DNA from: Rs1 sp000416275
GTDB taxonomy: Bacteria > Pseudomonadota > Gammaproteobacteria > Pseudomonadales > Balneatricaceae
Assembly: GCA_965243635.1 (NCBI GenBank)
Contig: OZ251574.1
Location: forward strand, 3,844,001-3,908,000
Direction: 5' to 3'
Length of the DNA stretch: 64,000 nucleotides
The notes under the pieces are model-generated. The model had not been told where the DNA came from. It searched no databases and saw only the letters and a list, made by a program, of their open reading frames with translations. Position 1 is the stretch's first letter; every line of letters begins with the position of its first letter. Shown in pieces: positions 44,165 through 54,100 of this stretch. Both the position numbers and the translations under genes were made by a program.

Positions 44165-44812
44165 TTAAGTTCCCAGATTGTCGAGACAAATTTTGCTCAC
44201 CGCTGCATTCATCTGTAGAGGCTGATGAGTCGTTAAAATAACCGCGCCGCCTCCGCTAACATAACTGGCGATATGCTCTTCTATATTGGCGACGCCTTCT
44301 ATATCTATCGCGGTAAAGGGCTCATCTAAAATCCATACAGTATTAGCAAAGTTCGCAGCTGGGAGCATAAACAACCTCGCTAAGTTAACCCGTCTCTTTT
44401 GACCTGCTGATAAATTTTGACACTCGACATCTGCAAAGTACTGCAGGCCAACTTTTTTCAATGCCGAGTCAATCAAGTCCGCATCCAATTGCGGTTGAAT
44501 CTTCGTATACCAGGTTAAATTCTCTCTCGCACTTAATCCAGATTTAACACTGAGATTATGTCCGACATATAACAGCGCTCTATTATATGCAGCCCTTACC
44601 TCAGCAAGTGTTTGACCAAGGTATTCTACCTGCCCCTCATAACCTTGATACAAGCCCGCTAAGATCCGTAATAATGATGTTTTTCCACTGCCATTTTTGC
44701 CAATTAAATGAATAATCTGACCTTGTTCTAATTGAAAAGACAAATTCTCAAACAGTATCCTGTCATCTCTTTCACAATAGAGTTCAGTGATATTTAACAA
44801 CCGAGGGTGCAC
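44165..44812 (-). CDS. ccmA: Haem exporter ATPase CcmA
   Basis: 215-residue ABC ATPase. Walker A is IGKNGSGKTSLLRIL (about 37-51), the signature is LSAGQKRRVNLARLF, and Walker B is VWILDEPFTAID. ILTTHQPL holds the switch histidine. It is the first gene of the ccm cluster, transcribed leftwards, and diverges from the fliK-like gene across a 543-bp gap. Confidence 0.95.
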   Translation of the reverse strand: MHPRLLNITELYCERDDRILFENLSFQLEQGQIIHLIGKNGSGKTSLLRILAGLYQGYEGQVEYLGQTLAEVRAAYNRALLYVGHNLSVKSGLSARENLTWYTKIQPQLDADLIDSALKKVGLQYFADVECQNLSAGQKRRVNLARLFMLPAANFANTVWILDEPFTAIDIEGVANIEEHIASYVSGGGAVILTTHQPLQMNAAVSKICLDNLGT

Positions 44813-45355
44813 ATCAACATCCTTAATTTAAACTACATTTATTACAGCCTCAGCCGATAATAAATACATTATATTTCTGTATTAGACACTCGCGCCTCTA
44901 CCTTTTAGCAGAATTCTAGTGCGAGGCTCGCAACAGTTGCCAGTGAGCGACAACCAAAACACCTAGATACCGATGCAGCGCTTGCTATCGGGCATTATAA
45001 ACGCTTATTGTTGTAAGTAGCATTGCTATAGATCACTTTTTAGCGATATTCAGTAATAATTTCAAGGCTCGCTATTATTTTACTATTTGCAGAGCCTAGC
45101 GAGCTCTTATATCAGTAAAACCTTAGTCAACTCGTTAACTTTTCGCGCAAGTCATGGTTTGACGATAGTTATAAGGTGTAAAATAAGTTTACAGTAGCGA
45201 CTTAACTCAGGTAGTGACGATCTTCTTTGGCACAGGCTATCTAACGATGACTTTTTGAGGTTTGGCAATTCAATCACTGTTGACTAGCACTCTCTCTACG
45301 ATCACTGCTGTATGTTTAAACTGATTTCAAATAACACTATTACGAGGCTGTTCAC
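44813..45355. promoter_or_regulatory. 543-bp divergent promoter region, ccmA / fliK-like gene
   Basis: No ORF is supported here. The region must hold the leftward ccm promoter and the rightward fliK-like promoter. AT-rich stretches occur at 44840-44890 and 45090-45190, with TTGACG near 45160 as a possible -35, though its spacing to a -10 is poor. I saw none of the dispersed repeat families in it. Confidence 0.4.
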
Positions 45356-47962
45356 ATGGATGCCGTTGCACAAAGTAAAACCATTGATGCCAAGAGCCCA
45401 AGCCCGGTCAAATCAATCGAGGCCGCGCTACCTGCGGGCAAAACGGTGCATGCTAAAGTCACCCATATCGCCCCTGACACAGCCCAGCCTAACGCCCATA
45501 GAATCACCTTGAAAATAAACAACACTCAAGTCGAGATCTCCGCTAAATTTTCTGGAAACCTGCCAGAGAAAGGCAGCGTGATTAGCTTGCTGCGCTCTGA
45601 CAGCGGGCAAATACAATTAAAATTAGTAAAAGAGAGCAGCGCCGAACCGGCAAACAGCGCTACTAGTACAGCAAAAATAACTAGCGGCACATCGACACCC
45701 CAAACGCTCAAAGCAACTCCGAATAACGCAATCACAGCCACAGCAAATAACACCGCGAGCAGCACAACCAGCACTTCAAACAACTTGCAGATACCTCAGG
45801 GAACCAGTGGCAATGTAATTCTCAAAGCACCGGTAACTATAAACGCCAGCGGTCCAGCGCTAAATATCATTGAACAAGTAATGCCTAAAGGCACTGTCCT
45901 CAATGCAAAAGTAATCAATCAGCAACAAGTTAGCGGTGACATCCCCCCCAGAGAGAGCAGCGTCGACTTAAATCAGGGGAAAATTAACCTATTGCAAGCC
46001 AAACTAAATTCGGCAAATACTAGCTCCGTGCCAGCGAATTCCAATTTGGTTAGTCAAACACCAAAGCAACCGATCGGAAACAGCCTCACGATCAAGACCA
46101 ACTTGGCCAATACAGTCCCAAAGCACAGCACCCGGCCAATCCCCGCTCAAAATATTCAAATTGCCAATCAGCTCTCTAATCAGCGACCTAATCAACCGCT
46201 TTCGCCCCCTACTGCAAACACTAGCCAAAAAATCGCCGGCCAGCTAAATGCGCCCAACCCAGCAAGCACTTCTAATATAGCTGCCACGACTACCAGCCCC
46301 CATGCCAATACTACTGTCATGGAGCGCAATTCAGCTGGAGCTGGCACTAGGGCGACTCAAAACACCGTCAACCTCACCGATAGTCGTCCGGCAAATCCCA
46401 GCAACACTGGCACAGCTAATCACAATCAAAACACTCTCTCATCTGCCGGCAGCGGTGTCAGTAGCGCCGTTAATTCGACATCTAACCCCTTAGCTAGCCC
46501 TGTCGTCGCTGGCATTCAGAACAATACTGCGGTGAAAGAGAGCATTGCGTCGAACAGCAACCCTTTAACCGCGAAAACCTCCGCCCCTACAGCCCCACCC
46601 ACCCAGAACTCTCCAATTATTTCCAGACCTCTGGTAAACACTCAGAATTTAGCGCAACCTACCAACCCATCTATACCCAGCGCACCAGTGACTACCTCAA
46701 ACGCAGCCACTCTCAATCCTACCCTTGCCAGTGCTGGCCAATTTACCAGCTCGACAGCGACGCCATCCAACTCAACAAATAACATCGCTCAATCGGTCAC
46801 TGCTGTGCAGAGTGCTAAAACCGCAAGCACTGCCCCAACGCCTGCTGCCAATCCAGCAAATCCCTCCCCTACTGTGCAAATAGGGGTACAAATCACAGCT
46901 CCAGCCGCTCCCTTACCGGCATCGATTGCACAAAACCTACAATTGAGCGCATTAGCCACGCAAAATAGCACCTTGAAAATTGAAGTAGCTGGCCGGGTTG
47001 TCTCATTGCAAGCACCCGCTAACTTACCCCCTTTACAGAACCTACAGATAACCCGCACTGAAGGCACTCAAGCCAATATACAATGGCAGCAACCCAGCCA
47101 AGTTGCGACAGCGAGCCTTAGCAGCACCCCGCTGACCCCGCAACAAGTAAAACTGATCGATCACAGTTTGCGCCAAGCTCTACCTCAGCAAATCCCCATT
47201 GCTGATGGCATCAATTTACTGGTCGCTCAATCAATACAAATTGCCAATGCCAGCAACTCTAATAAAGTACCTATCGATAAAATAGCCTTAAGTTTAATGC
47301 AGCTTTTTGGCGTTAAACCAGGCGCAAACAATAGCAGCGATACGATTAAACGCAATATTCAACAAGGCGGCCTCTTCACAGAGGGAAAGGTCGTTAGCCA
47401 ACCAAATTCTCATCAGGGAGATATGAAAGGCTTTTTAGCAAAACTCAATCACTTGGCAGAGCAGCTTCCCACTGAACAAAAAGAGATGCTACAGAGCACC
47501 ACCGAGCGTATGCTGGCAAGAATAACCACCAACCAGCTCACCCATGTGCAACAGCAGCACACTAAAACCGATATTAGTAATGAGCGAACTTTCCAGATCG
47601 ACATACCTGTGCAAAACAATGAAAAACTCGACAATGTTAAAATGGAAATAAAGCAGCGCAAACACTTAACTGACGAGGGTGATTTCACCTCGATTTGGAG
47701 CGTTAAGCTCCACTTTGACTTAGAAGAACGCGGTGAGGTAGATGCCGAAGTAGCTCTCAATCCAGAGGACAATTCAATATCCACTACTTTTTTATGTTCG
47801 AAGTTAAGCACGGTACAAGAATTAGAAAAGCGCATGACTGGATTCAGAGCACAGTTAAATCAACAGGGATTTGAAATCCAAACGCTACACTGCACCCAGG
47901 GATCACAGACAGCGGCCGCTAACAACAGTATTAACAAACGGATAATTGATATAAGAACATGA
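45356..47962 (+). CDS. FliK-like flagellar hook-length control protein
   Basis: 868 residues. About 700 residues of low-complexity Ala/Asn/Ser/Thr/Pro sequence form a probable extended ruler. A Flg_hook-type C-terminal domain follows at about 755-850, with FTSIWSVKLHFDLEERGEVDA, then TTFLCSKLSTVQELEKRMTGF. FliK measures hook length and switches the export gate through FlhB. This is the second-type FliK that Pseudomonas and relatives carry next to ccm, together with an orphan FlhB-C protein. No other flagellar gene is nearby. It overlaps the next gene by 4 bp. Confidence 0.82.
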   Translation: MDAVAQSKTIDAKSPSPVKSIEAALPAGKTVHAKVTHIAPDTAQPNAHRITLKINNTQVEISAKFSGNLPEKGSVISLLRSDSGQIQLKLVKESSAEPANSATSTAKITSGTSTPQTLKATPNNAITATANNTASSTTSTSNNLQIPQGTSGNVILKAPVTINASGPALNIIEQVMPKGTVLNAKVINQQQVSGDIPPRESSVDLNQGKINLLQAKLNSANTSSVPANSNLVSQTPKQPIGNSLTIKTNLANTVPKHSTRPIPAQNIQIANQLSNQRPNQPLSPPTANTSQKIAGQLNAPNPASTSNIAATTTSPHANTTVMERNSAGAGTRATQNTVNLTDSRPANPSNTGTANHNQNTLSSAGSGVSSAVNSTSNPLASPVVAGIQNNTAVKESIASNSNPLTAKTSAPTAPPTQNSPIISRPLVNTQNLAQPTNPSIPSAPVTTSNAATLNPTLASAGQFTSSTATPSNSTNNIAQSVTAVQSAKTASTAPTPAANPANPSPTVQIGVQITAPAAPLPASIAQNLQLSALATQNSTLKIEVAGRVVSLQAPANLPPLQNLQITRTEGTQANIQWQQPSQVATASLSSTPLTPQQVKLIDHSLRQALPQQIPIADGINLLVAQSIQIANASNSNKVPIDKIALSLMQLFGVKPGANNSSDTIKRNIQQGGLFTEGKVVSQPNSHQGDMKGFLAKLNHLAEQLPTEQKEMLQSTTERMLARITTNQLTHVQQQHTKTDISNERTFQIDIPVQNNEKLDNVKMEIKQRKHLTDEGDFTSIWSVKLHFDLEERGEVDAEVALNPEDNSISTTFLCSKLSTVQELEKRMTGFRAQLNQQGFEIQTLHCTQGSQTAAANNSINKRIIDIRT

Positions 47963-48225
47963 GTGACACAACTGACAAGCCCAACTTAGCTGTTGCCTTA
48001 AAATATGATGTCCAAGCAGGTGGCGTGCCTACCATTGTCGCGAAAGGCAAAGGCTTAATCGCGGAGAAAATAATTGAACTCGCACAGCAAAATGAAGTTC
48101 ATATCCACGAAAACCCAGAACTGTTGGAAATTTTGATTCGATTGGAAATTGGCGATGAGATTCCAGAGGCGCTGTACCGTGCTATTGCCGAAGTCATCGC
48201 CTTTACCTATAATTTAAAAAAGTAG
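47959..48225 (+). CDS. Orphan FlhB C-terminal-like protein (EscU/YscU switch domain)
   Basis: 88 residues equal to the cytoplasmic C-terminal part of FlhB, without the membrane domain: AVALKYDVQAGGVPTIVAKGKG, then an IHENPELLEIL block and IPEALYRAIAEVIAFTY. The autocleavage motif NPTH of true FlhB is absent, so it cannot undergo the usual cleavage. It is translationally coupled (ATGA) to the FliK-like gene and is probably its binding partner. Confidence 0.9.
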   Translation: MSDTTDKPNLAVALKYDVQAGGVPTIVAKGKGLIAEKIIELAQQNEVHIHENPELLEILIRLEIGDEIPEALYRAIAEVIAFTYNLKK

Positions 48226-48237
48226 TTTTCACTATAT

Positions 48238-48363
48238 ACTGAGATCAGTGACTGCACTGCTGCACATCACAGCAACTGTTGACTCTATAGCGACTAGAAA
48301 AATCTTGCAGCTACCGGTGCAGTTATTATTGGCTATTCCCCGCTTTAAAGTCACAGATTCAGG
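48238..48363. repeat. Family B element between the flhB-like gene and crcB
   Basis: The left end ACTGAGATCAGTGACTGCACTG and right end AAAGTCACAGATTCAGG are slightly worn forms of the family B termini. The interior keeps TAGAAAAATCTTGCAGCT. It starts 13 bp after the flhB-like stop, and its last base touches the crcB stop codon. It may act as a transcription terminator for the two convergent genes. Confidence 0.75.
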
Positions 48364-48747
48364 TTAGTGCAAAGAGCTCCCAAGATACCTCGCATAATGA
48401 AAAGTTATCAGACCTAAACCGATTTGTAAATTCAACCCCAGAGCGAGCTTCAACCAGTCCCGAAGCATTAAATGACTGTGAGTTTCTCCGATAAAAGTAG
48501 AGAAAGTTGATAGAGAACCTAAGAAGCCAGTAAATATAGCGATCTTTAAAGCATTATTAATAAAGACGCCATTTTCTTCATAACCTAAAAACAGCCCCAT
48601 CACAAAGCAGGCAAGCACATTGGCCAGCAGCGTGCCTAAAAACAAACTTTCGTACATAGTATTGAATTTTACACCGAGCCACCAGCGCAGCAGGGCACCT
48701 AGGGAAGCACCAAACATCACACCTAATACTAGATTCATTTTGAACAA
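48364..48747 (-). CDS. crcB: Fluoride channel CrcB (Fluc)
   Basis: 127-residue, four-helix membrane protein that exports fluoride as a dual-topology dimer. Family motifs are GASLGALLRWWLGVKF at the start, LGTLLANVLACFVMG (pore Asn) and FTGFLGSLSTFSTFIGE (Phe-box and Na+ site). The last usually reads GGLTTFSTF. No fluoride-riboswitch consensus was seen in the short upstream region. The gene lies between two family B elements. Confidence 0.92.
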   Translation of the reverse strand: MFKMNLVLGVMFGASLGALLRWWLGVKFNTMYESLFLGTLLANVLACFVMGLFLGYEENGVFINNALKIAIFTGFLGSLSTFSTFIGETHSHLMLRDWLKLALGLNLQIGLGLITFHYARYLGSSLH

Positions 48748-48814
48748 GACGATGCCTACTGTAATTTATTTGCCATGAGATTAGCATGTTTTTTAATCAG
48801 ACCGTTAACAACAA

Positions 48815-49021
48815 CCCGAATCCGTGACTTCAAAGTGAATACAGAGTGTAAGATATTGGTTTTACAGTGGAATTGAATAATCTTAGCTGCAAGCTCATAT
48901 GCGTCCTGCATTCGCTAAATAAATGCATCCGTGCATAAAACCCGTAGCTTCAGTGGCTATTTTTTAAATCGTTGTAAAATCAAGATCTTGCACTATGCGT
49001 TGCTGTGGAGTCACTGATTAA
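48815..49021. repeat. Family B element upstream of crcB (207 bp)
   Basis: Inverted relative to the copy at 2088. It begins CCGAATCCGTGACTTCAAAG and ends GGAGTCACTGATTA. Its left third (AATACAGAGTGTAAGATATTGG) is the reverse complement of the right third of the 2088 copy. It starts 67 bp upstream of the crcB ATG, fills most of the 48748-49108 gap, and shares GCGTCCT-x-CATTCGCTA with the copy at 60298. Confidence 0.8.
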
Positions 49022-49108
49022 GTGAACAAGTTTCGATAGATAAAAGCGCTCGACAGCGGTTGCGAATTAAATTTACAGCTCTATTTATGAAAATAGTTGC
49101 AGGGTCGA

Positions 49109-50446
49109 TTAATAACGACGTTTATCACTTTGTTGATTTAATTCATCTAGATGACGTAATTTATCCGAGATTTTAATCTCCAGTCCGCGATTACTCGGTT
49201 GGTAATAGCGTCGTTCAGCTATTTCTGCAGGCAGATATACTTCACCGGCGGCAAAGGCATTAGGCTCATCATGGGCGTAGCGGTAATTTTCGCCATAGCC
49301 AAGGTCTTTCATTAAATCGGTGGGGGCGTTGCGTAAATGATGTGGCACTTCAAATTCAGCGTCTGCTCTAATATCCGCCCGGCACTGGTTGTACGCCAAG
49401 TATAATTTATTACTTTTAGGCGCACAGGCGCAATACACTGCCGCTTGTGCAATCGCCCGCTCGCCCTCAGCTGGGCCGACTCTTTCAAACGCATCCCAGG
49501 CAGCTAACACTATCTGCATGGCCCTTGGATCGGCATTGCCAATATCTTCTGAGGCTATCGCCACTAAGCGACGCGCAATGTACAGAGGATCCGCACCACC
49601 TTCTAAAATTCGACAGCACCAATATAAGGCCCCATCAGGTGAAGAGCCACGGACCGACTTATGAAAAGCCGATATCATGTCGTAAAATATATCACCTTGT
49701 TTATCAAAACGTTTAACACTGTGCTGCAACACTTCTTGCAGCTGTTGCTCGCCGATAACCCTTCCCACATCGCCTGCTACCGATAAATCAGCGGCGATTT
49801 CCAGTAAGTTTAAAGCGCGTCTGGCATCACCACCACTAGCGGCTATTAAATTTTCAAAAGCTTGCCCCTCAAAAGACAACTGTAACTTAGCCAGACCATT
49901 TTTCTGATCTGCCAGCGCCTGCTTCAGCACTTGAGATATCTCATCGTCATTGAGGTTTTTTAATAGATAAACCCGCGCTCTGGAGAGCAGCGCATTATTT
50001 AGCTCGAAAGAGGGATTTTCGGTGGTAGCGCCGACAAAGATAAAAGTGCCATCTTCAATATGCGGCAAAAAGGCATCTTGTTGAGATTTATTAAAACGGT
50101 GTACTTCATCGACAAAAAGGATCACCTTTTTGGCACTGCTCATCGCGACATGTTTTGCTTCTTCGATGGCCGCGCGTATTTCTTTGACGCCCGAGAGCAC
50201 CGCAGAAATGCTCATAAAATGCGCATCGGCAGTCTGCGCAAGCAATCTCGCCAATGTGGTTTTACCCACCCCTGGCGGCCCCCAAAGTATCATTGAATGT
50301 AATGCGCCGTGCTCTATCGCCTGACGCAGCGGCTTCGCGGGGCCCAATAGATGGCTCTGACCAATATAGCTGGCTAAACTTGCCGGCCGCATTTTAGCCG
50401 CTAAGGGCTGGTAACTAGGCTCAATCTCAGAAAATAAATCACTCAT
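49109..50446 (-). CDS. rarA: Replication-associated recombination protein RarA (MgsA)
   Basis: 445-residue AAA+ ATPase related to the clamp loader, acting at stalled forks. The N-terminal MRPASLASYIGQSHLLGPAK is followed by Walker A ILWGPPGVGKTTLARLL, Walker B VILFVDEVHRFNKSQQD and sensor 1 IFVGATTENPSF. The C-terminal MgsA tetramerisation region has VRGSSPDGALYW and GEDPLYIARR-like GGADPLYIARRLVAIASEDI. It lies 3 bp after lolA, in the common ftsK-lolA-rarA order. Confidence 0.96.
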   Translation of the reverse strand: MSDLFSEIEPSYQPLAAKMRPASLASYIGQSHLLGPAKPLRQAIEHGALHSMILWGPPGVGKTTLARLLAQTADAHFMSISAVLSGVKEIRAAIEEAKHVAMSSAKKVILFVDEVHRFNKSQQDAFLPHIEDGTFIFVGATTENPSFELNNALLSRARVYLLKNLNDDEISQVLKQALADQKNGLAKLQLSFEGQAFENLIAASGGDARRALNLLEIAADLSVAGDVGRVIGEQQLQEVLQHSVKRFDKQGDIFYDMISAFHKSVRGSSPDGALYWCCRILEGGADPLYIARRLVAIASEDIGNADPRAMQIVLAAWDAFERVGPAEGERAIAQAAVYCACAPKSNKLYLAYNQCRADIRADAEFEVPHHLRNAPTDLMKDLGYGENYRYAHDEPNAFAAGEVYLPAEIAERRYYQPSNRGLEIKISDKLRHLDELNQQSDKRRY

Positions 50447-50449
50447 TAA

Positions 50450-51097
50450 TTAGCTATCAGCACCATCGATCATAATGTCGGTATTTTTTGGAGGGGTAAA
50501 ACTGAACATATCGGCAGCAAATTTTAAATTCAACTTTGCCTTAGTCAAAATAATGGTGGTTTTTTGACCAAAAATATCGACTAACATCAACTCTTGAATC
50601 ACTTTATCGGCGAAGAATAATTGAATTTTTTCGAAATTACCTTCTTTTTTAGGTAGTAACTCGAACAATTTTTCCCGCTTTCTATCAATCAACTGCTTAA
50701 TATTAAACCTTTTACTTAGCGCTTCTAAATCACCATTGAGAATCAGCGCAGCGCCATTGGTTTCACTTGGGTTTACTTTTTTACGCGTCGCCTGCTCTAG
50801 ATCTTCATCATAGATCCAGATATATTTGCCATCGCTAACAATCAACTGCGGAAAAGGAGTCTTGGTTTCCCAGCGAAATTTATTCGGTCTTTGTACATTC
50901 ATTTGCCCTTTTGAAACTTCCCCTTTGCGGCCTTTTTCATCTTCAGTGTACTGCTCAAACTCTGCACTATAATTAGAAAACCCCTGCATTAGCTTTTCTA
51001 ATTGCTGCACTGGACTAGCGGCAAAACTCGCGGTTGACGCCAGTAGCAAAACACTGGCGGCAACCGCCATTTTTAATCGTTTAAATTTATTCATCAT
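50450..51097 (-). CDS. lolA: Outer-membrane lipoprotein carrier protein LolA
   Basis: 215 residues. A signal peptide (about 1-26, ending TASFA) exports it to the periplasm, where it ferries lipoproteins from LolCDE to LolB. Family blocks are YSAEFEQYTEDEKGRKGEVS, RPNKFRWETKTPFPQLIVSD, WIYDEDLEQATRK and an aromatic C-terminal DMFSFTPP. It lies 3 bp after ftsK and 3 bp before rarA. Confidence 0.95.
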   Translation of the reverse strand: MMNKFKRLKMAVAASVLLLASTASFAASPVQQLEKLMQGFSNYSAEFEQYTEDEKGRKGEVSKGQMNVQRPNKFRWETKTPFPQLIVSDGKYIWIYDEDLEQATRKKVNPSETNGAALILNGDLEALSKRFNIKQLIDRKREKLFELLPKKEGNFEKIQLFFADKVIQELMLVDIFGQKTTIILTKAKLNLKFAADMFSFTPPKNTDIMIDGADS

Positions 51098-51100
51098 CTG

Positions 51101-53899
51101 TTAAAAATCCCTTGGCGGCGGCGGAGGTGCTATTACTTCTCTTTGTCCATTTGTTCCTGCTGAAGTTATGACACCAGCGGCTTCCATTGATTCCACAATT
51201 CTTGCCGCCCGGTTATAACCAATTTTAAATTTGCGCTGCACACTAGATATCGATGCTTTGCGGGTGGTGGTGATAAAAGCTACCGCTTCATCATAGAGCA
51301 GGTCTTGCTCATCATCTTCAAATAAACTTCCGCTGGCTCCCGCCGCTCCCTCCTCGGCTGTGTTGATATCGATAAATTCAGGTTTACCTTGTCTCTTCCA
51401 CGCCTCCACTGTTCTGTGCACTTCATCATCGCTGACAAAAGCACCATGCACTCGACTTGGCACACTGGTACCCGCGGGCAAATAAAGCATATCACCATTG
51501 CCCAATAAATTTTCAGCCCCTCCCTGATCCAAAATAGTACGTGAATCAATTTTTGAAGACACTTGAAAGGCGATACGAGTAGGTACGTTAGCCTTTATTA
51601 ACCCGGTAATAACATCCACTGAAGGTCTTTGAGTGGCCAGTATTAAATGGATGCCTGCGGCGCGCGCCTTTTGCGCGATCCGGGCAATTAACTCTTCAAC
51701 TTTTTTACCGACAATCATCATCATGTCGGCAAACTCATCAATCACCACCACAATATAAGGCAACGTCTCTAATTGCGGCGCCGGAGTTCCCAAGCTCTCA
51801 CCATGTTCTTGAGGGTCCCAAATGGGGTCTAATAGCGGGCTGCCACTCTCGAATCCTTTTTTGACTTTATCATTAAAGCCATCGAGATTACGCACTCCCA
51901 TTTTTGACATCAGTTTATAGCGCCGCTCCATTTCTGCAACACACCAGCGCAACCCCCCAGCCGCTTCTTTCATATCGGTAATAACCGGAGTTAACAGATG
52001 CGGAATGCCTTCATAGATTGACAGTTCTAACATTTTTGGATCGACTAACATCAGACGTACATCTTCGGGTCCCGCTTTAAAAAGCAAACTTAAGATCATC
52101 GCATTGACCCCGACAGATTTACCGGAACCGGTGGTGCCCGCCACCAGCAAATGCGGCATTTTTGCCAGGTTTGCCACCACCGGATTACCCGCTATGTCAT
52201 TGCCCAGCGCCAAGGTCAAGAGAGAGGGGGCATCCTGATAGATAGCATGCGTCAATACTTCTGAAAGACGTACCATTTTTCGATTAATATTCGGAATTTC
52301 AATACCCATCACTGATTTTCCGGGAATAACTTCAACCACCCGCACGCTCAATACCGCTAGCGAGCGCGCCAAATCTTTAGCTAGATTGACAATCTTGCTC
52401 GACTTCACGCCCGGCGCCGGCTGGATTTCAAAACGGGTAATAACTGGACCTGGATTAACCTCAACGACTTCGACTAGCACTCCAAAGTCTTTAAGCTTTA
52501 CCTCTAACAACCGTGACATATCTTCTAGCTGTTCTTCTGTGTAGCCAATTTCAGTCTGTAACTCGGCGGGATCTAACAGCCCCACACTAGGCACCTTAAC
52601 TTTCGGAATAATAGCGACTTGCGGCTGCTGCTGGCCGAAGTTTGAGTCTTGATCTAAGGTTGATTGGTGAGCCTCAGATAGAGGTACTATTTTTAAAGAT
52701 CGCCGGCCTTCATCCACAGTGCTGATCTGCTCACTTACAGTTGATGATGACGCTGTAGTATTTTCAACAACCTGCGGGCTAGGTGCAACCGCTACTGAGG
52801 GGGCCGATTTTACAGGCTCCCTAGCTGCTACAGCAGTCTCAACTTTTGCAGTTAACGGCTCGGTAATGACAGGTAAACTGCTTTCTTTAATTTGACTGTT
52901 TGAGGCGCTGCTTTCGCTTGCATTAATGGCGGCAGGCGAAGACTCTGCACTCGGCTTTTCTGCGGTTTCTTGATTACGCTGACTAACACCCGCCTTTGCA
53001 GTTATTTGACGCTCAGCAGTAGGATTTGTAAATCTACTCATAACTTGGCTAACAATGCCCACCTTGCCGGCATTGGATACGCGATCTTCCGCGACATCGA
53101 TTGCGGAGATACCAATCCTCGCCTCATCCACAGTCGTTTTTTGTACATGGGTAGCAATAGAGCGAAAAAGCGGTTGTTCTGCACTGCTAGAGTGAAGCTC
53201 CTTAGGATGCTCTTCAGTCTCAAGGTCTTGGTCTGCAAGCTTCTCGCTGGACAGTAATTCTTTAATATAAAGAAAGCAGCTGAGCAGCGCGGAGCCTAGC
53301 TTAATAATCAGTTCACGCCAAGACAATTCCATAAAGCAGGTTAGCCCGATCATGGCGCTAAACCACAACAGCACAGAGCCCCCTTGAATGCTGAACCAAG
53401 AAACCATCCACTCGGCAAAAGCTTGACCGATAATTCCCCCCGCAGTAAAAGGGTAATTTAAGTAGCTGTTCGAGATATGTAGTGAAAGCAGTGCGCAGGT
53501 AGTAAATATGAATAATATAGCACCGACCGTACGCAGCATCACGAAAGGGAGACTATCGAGTAGAGTGACATTTTTTCTAAAGTACAATCTAATACAAGGA
53601 TAGAGCAGCATTAATGGCGTTATCCAAGCTAACAGGCCAATAAAAGATAGTGTGATATCAGCCCATAACGCCCCGACAAGCCCGGTCCAATTGCTGACCA
53701 AAGGCTGATAACCTACGTGCGACCAACCTGGATCTTTTTCGTTGTAACCGACCATTGCCATCAAGCTAAAAACACAACTAAAAATGAGCACAAACAAAAT
53801 GCTATCTTTTAAAATACGGGCAATCAGGTCCGTAAATTCCATCGGTCTCGGTATTGAATCAACCTGCAACTCTTTGTCCTTTTGTTCGCTCATAACCAC
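51101..53899 (-). CDS. ftsK: DNA translocase FtsK
   Basis: 932 residues. Four to five N-terminal transmembrane helices (about 25-215) target the septum. A low-complexity linker covers about 220-430. The RecA-like motor (about 440-800) has Walker A GTTGSGKSVGVNAMI, Walker B YIVVVIDEFADMMM and an IHLILATQRPSVDVITGLIK block. A C-terminal gamma winged helix (about 860-925: RKASISSVQRKFKIGYNRAA) reads KOPS sites. It clears chromosome ends and activates XerCD at dif. The length is moderate, because E. coli FtsK has a much longer linker. Confidence 0.97.
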   Translation of the reverse strand: MVMSEQKDKELQVDSIPRPMEFTDLIARILKDSILFVLIFSCVFSLMAMVGYNEKDPGWSHVGYQPLVSNWTGLVGALWADITLSFIGLLAWITPLMLLYPCIRLYFRKNVTLLDSLPFVMLRTVGAILFIFTTCALLSLHISNSYLNYPFTAGGIIGQAFAEWMVSWFSIQGGSVLLWFSAMIGLTCFMELSWRELIIKLGSALLSCFLYIKELLSSEKLADQDLETEEHPKELHSSSAEQPLFRSIATHVQKTTVDEARIGISAIDVAEDRVSNAGKVGIVSQVMSRFTNPTAERQITAKAGVSQRNQETAEKPSAESSPAAINASESSASNSQIKESSLPVITEPLTAKVETAVAAREPVKSAPSVAVAPSPQVVENTTASSSTVSEQISTVDEGRRSLKIVPLSEAHQSTLDQDSNFGQQQPQVAIIPKVKVPSVGLLDPAELQTEIGYTEEQLEDMSRLLEVKLKDFGVLVEVVEVNPGPVITRFEIQPAPGVKSSKIVNLAKDLARSLAVLSVRVVEVIPGKSVMGIEIPNINRKMVRLSEVLTHAIYQDAPSLLTLALGNDIAGNPVVANLAKMPHLLVAGTTGSGKSVGVNAMILSLLFKAGPEDVRLMLVDPKMLELSIYEGIPHLLTPVITDMKEAAGGLRWCVAEMERRYKLMSKMGVRNLDGFNDKVKKGFESGSPLLDPIWDPQEHGESLGTPAPQLETLPYIVVVIDEFADMMMIVGKKVEELIARIAQKARAAGIHLILATQRPSVDVITGLIKANVPTRIAFQVSSKIDSRTILDQGGAENLLGNGDMLYLPAGTSVPSRVHGAFVSDDEVHRTVEAWKRQGKPEFIDINTAEEGAAGASGSLFEDDEQDLLYDEAVAFITTTRKASISSVQRKFKIGYNRAARIVESMEAAGVITSAGTNGQREVIAPPPPPRDF

Positions 53900-54035
53900 T
53901 TATTATAAATTTACAACCCAACCGCTAAAAGAATTTTTAACAGCGCAAGCAGTAATAAATCATCATCAAAAACACCTGAAGAAAAATTCTCCAGACATTA
54001 AACCATGTGATCTAGGCAGCACCTAATCACCTTTT

Positions 54036-54100
54036 GAGATCTCTGCATAACTTACCCAGAGGGTATGATAACTGCGCTCGCAACGTTATGCAGAGGTCCC
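54036..54100 (+). repeat. Family A element, shortest copy (65 bp)
   Basis: It starts GAGATCTCTGCATAAC and ends GTTATGCAGAGGTCCC. The left 45 bp match the other copies up to CTGCGCTCG, then jump to CAACGTTATG. The long copy has CGCTCG at both edges of the missing segment, so a deletion between these short direct repeats explains it. It lies in the 406-bp gap between ftsK and clpA, which holds no other feature I can support. Confidence 0.85.

Noticed and set aside
48748..48814. Fluoride riboswitch before crcB
   Set aside because: The 67-bp space before the family B element lacks the conserved fluoride-aptamer segments I would expect.
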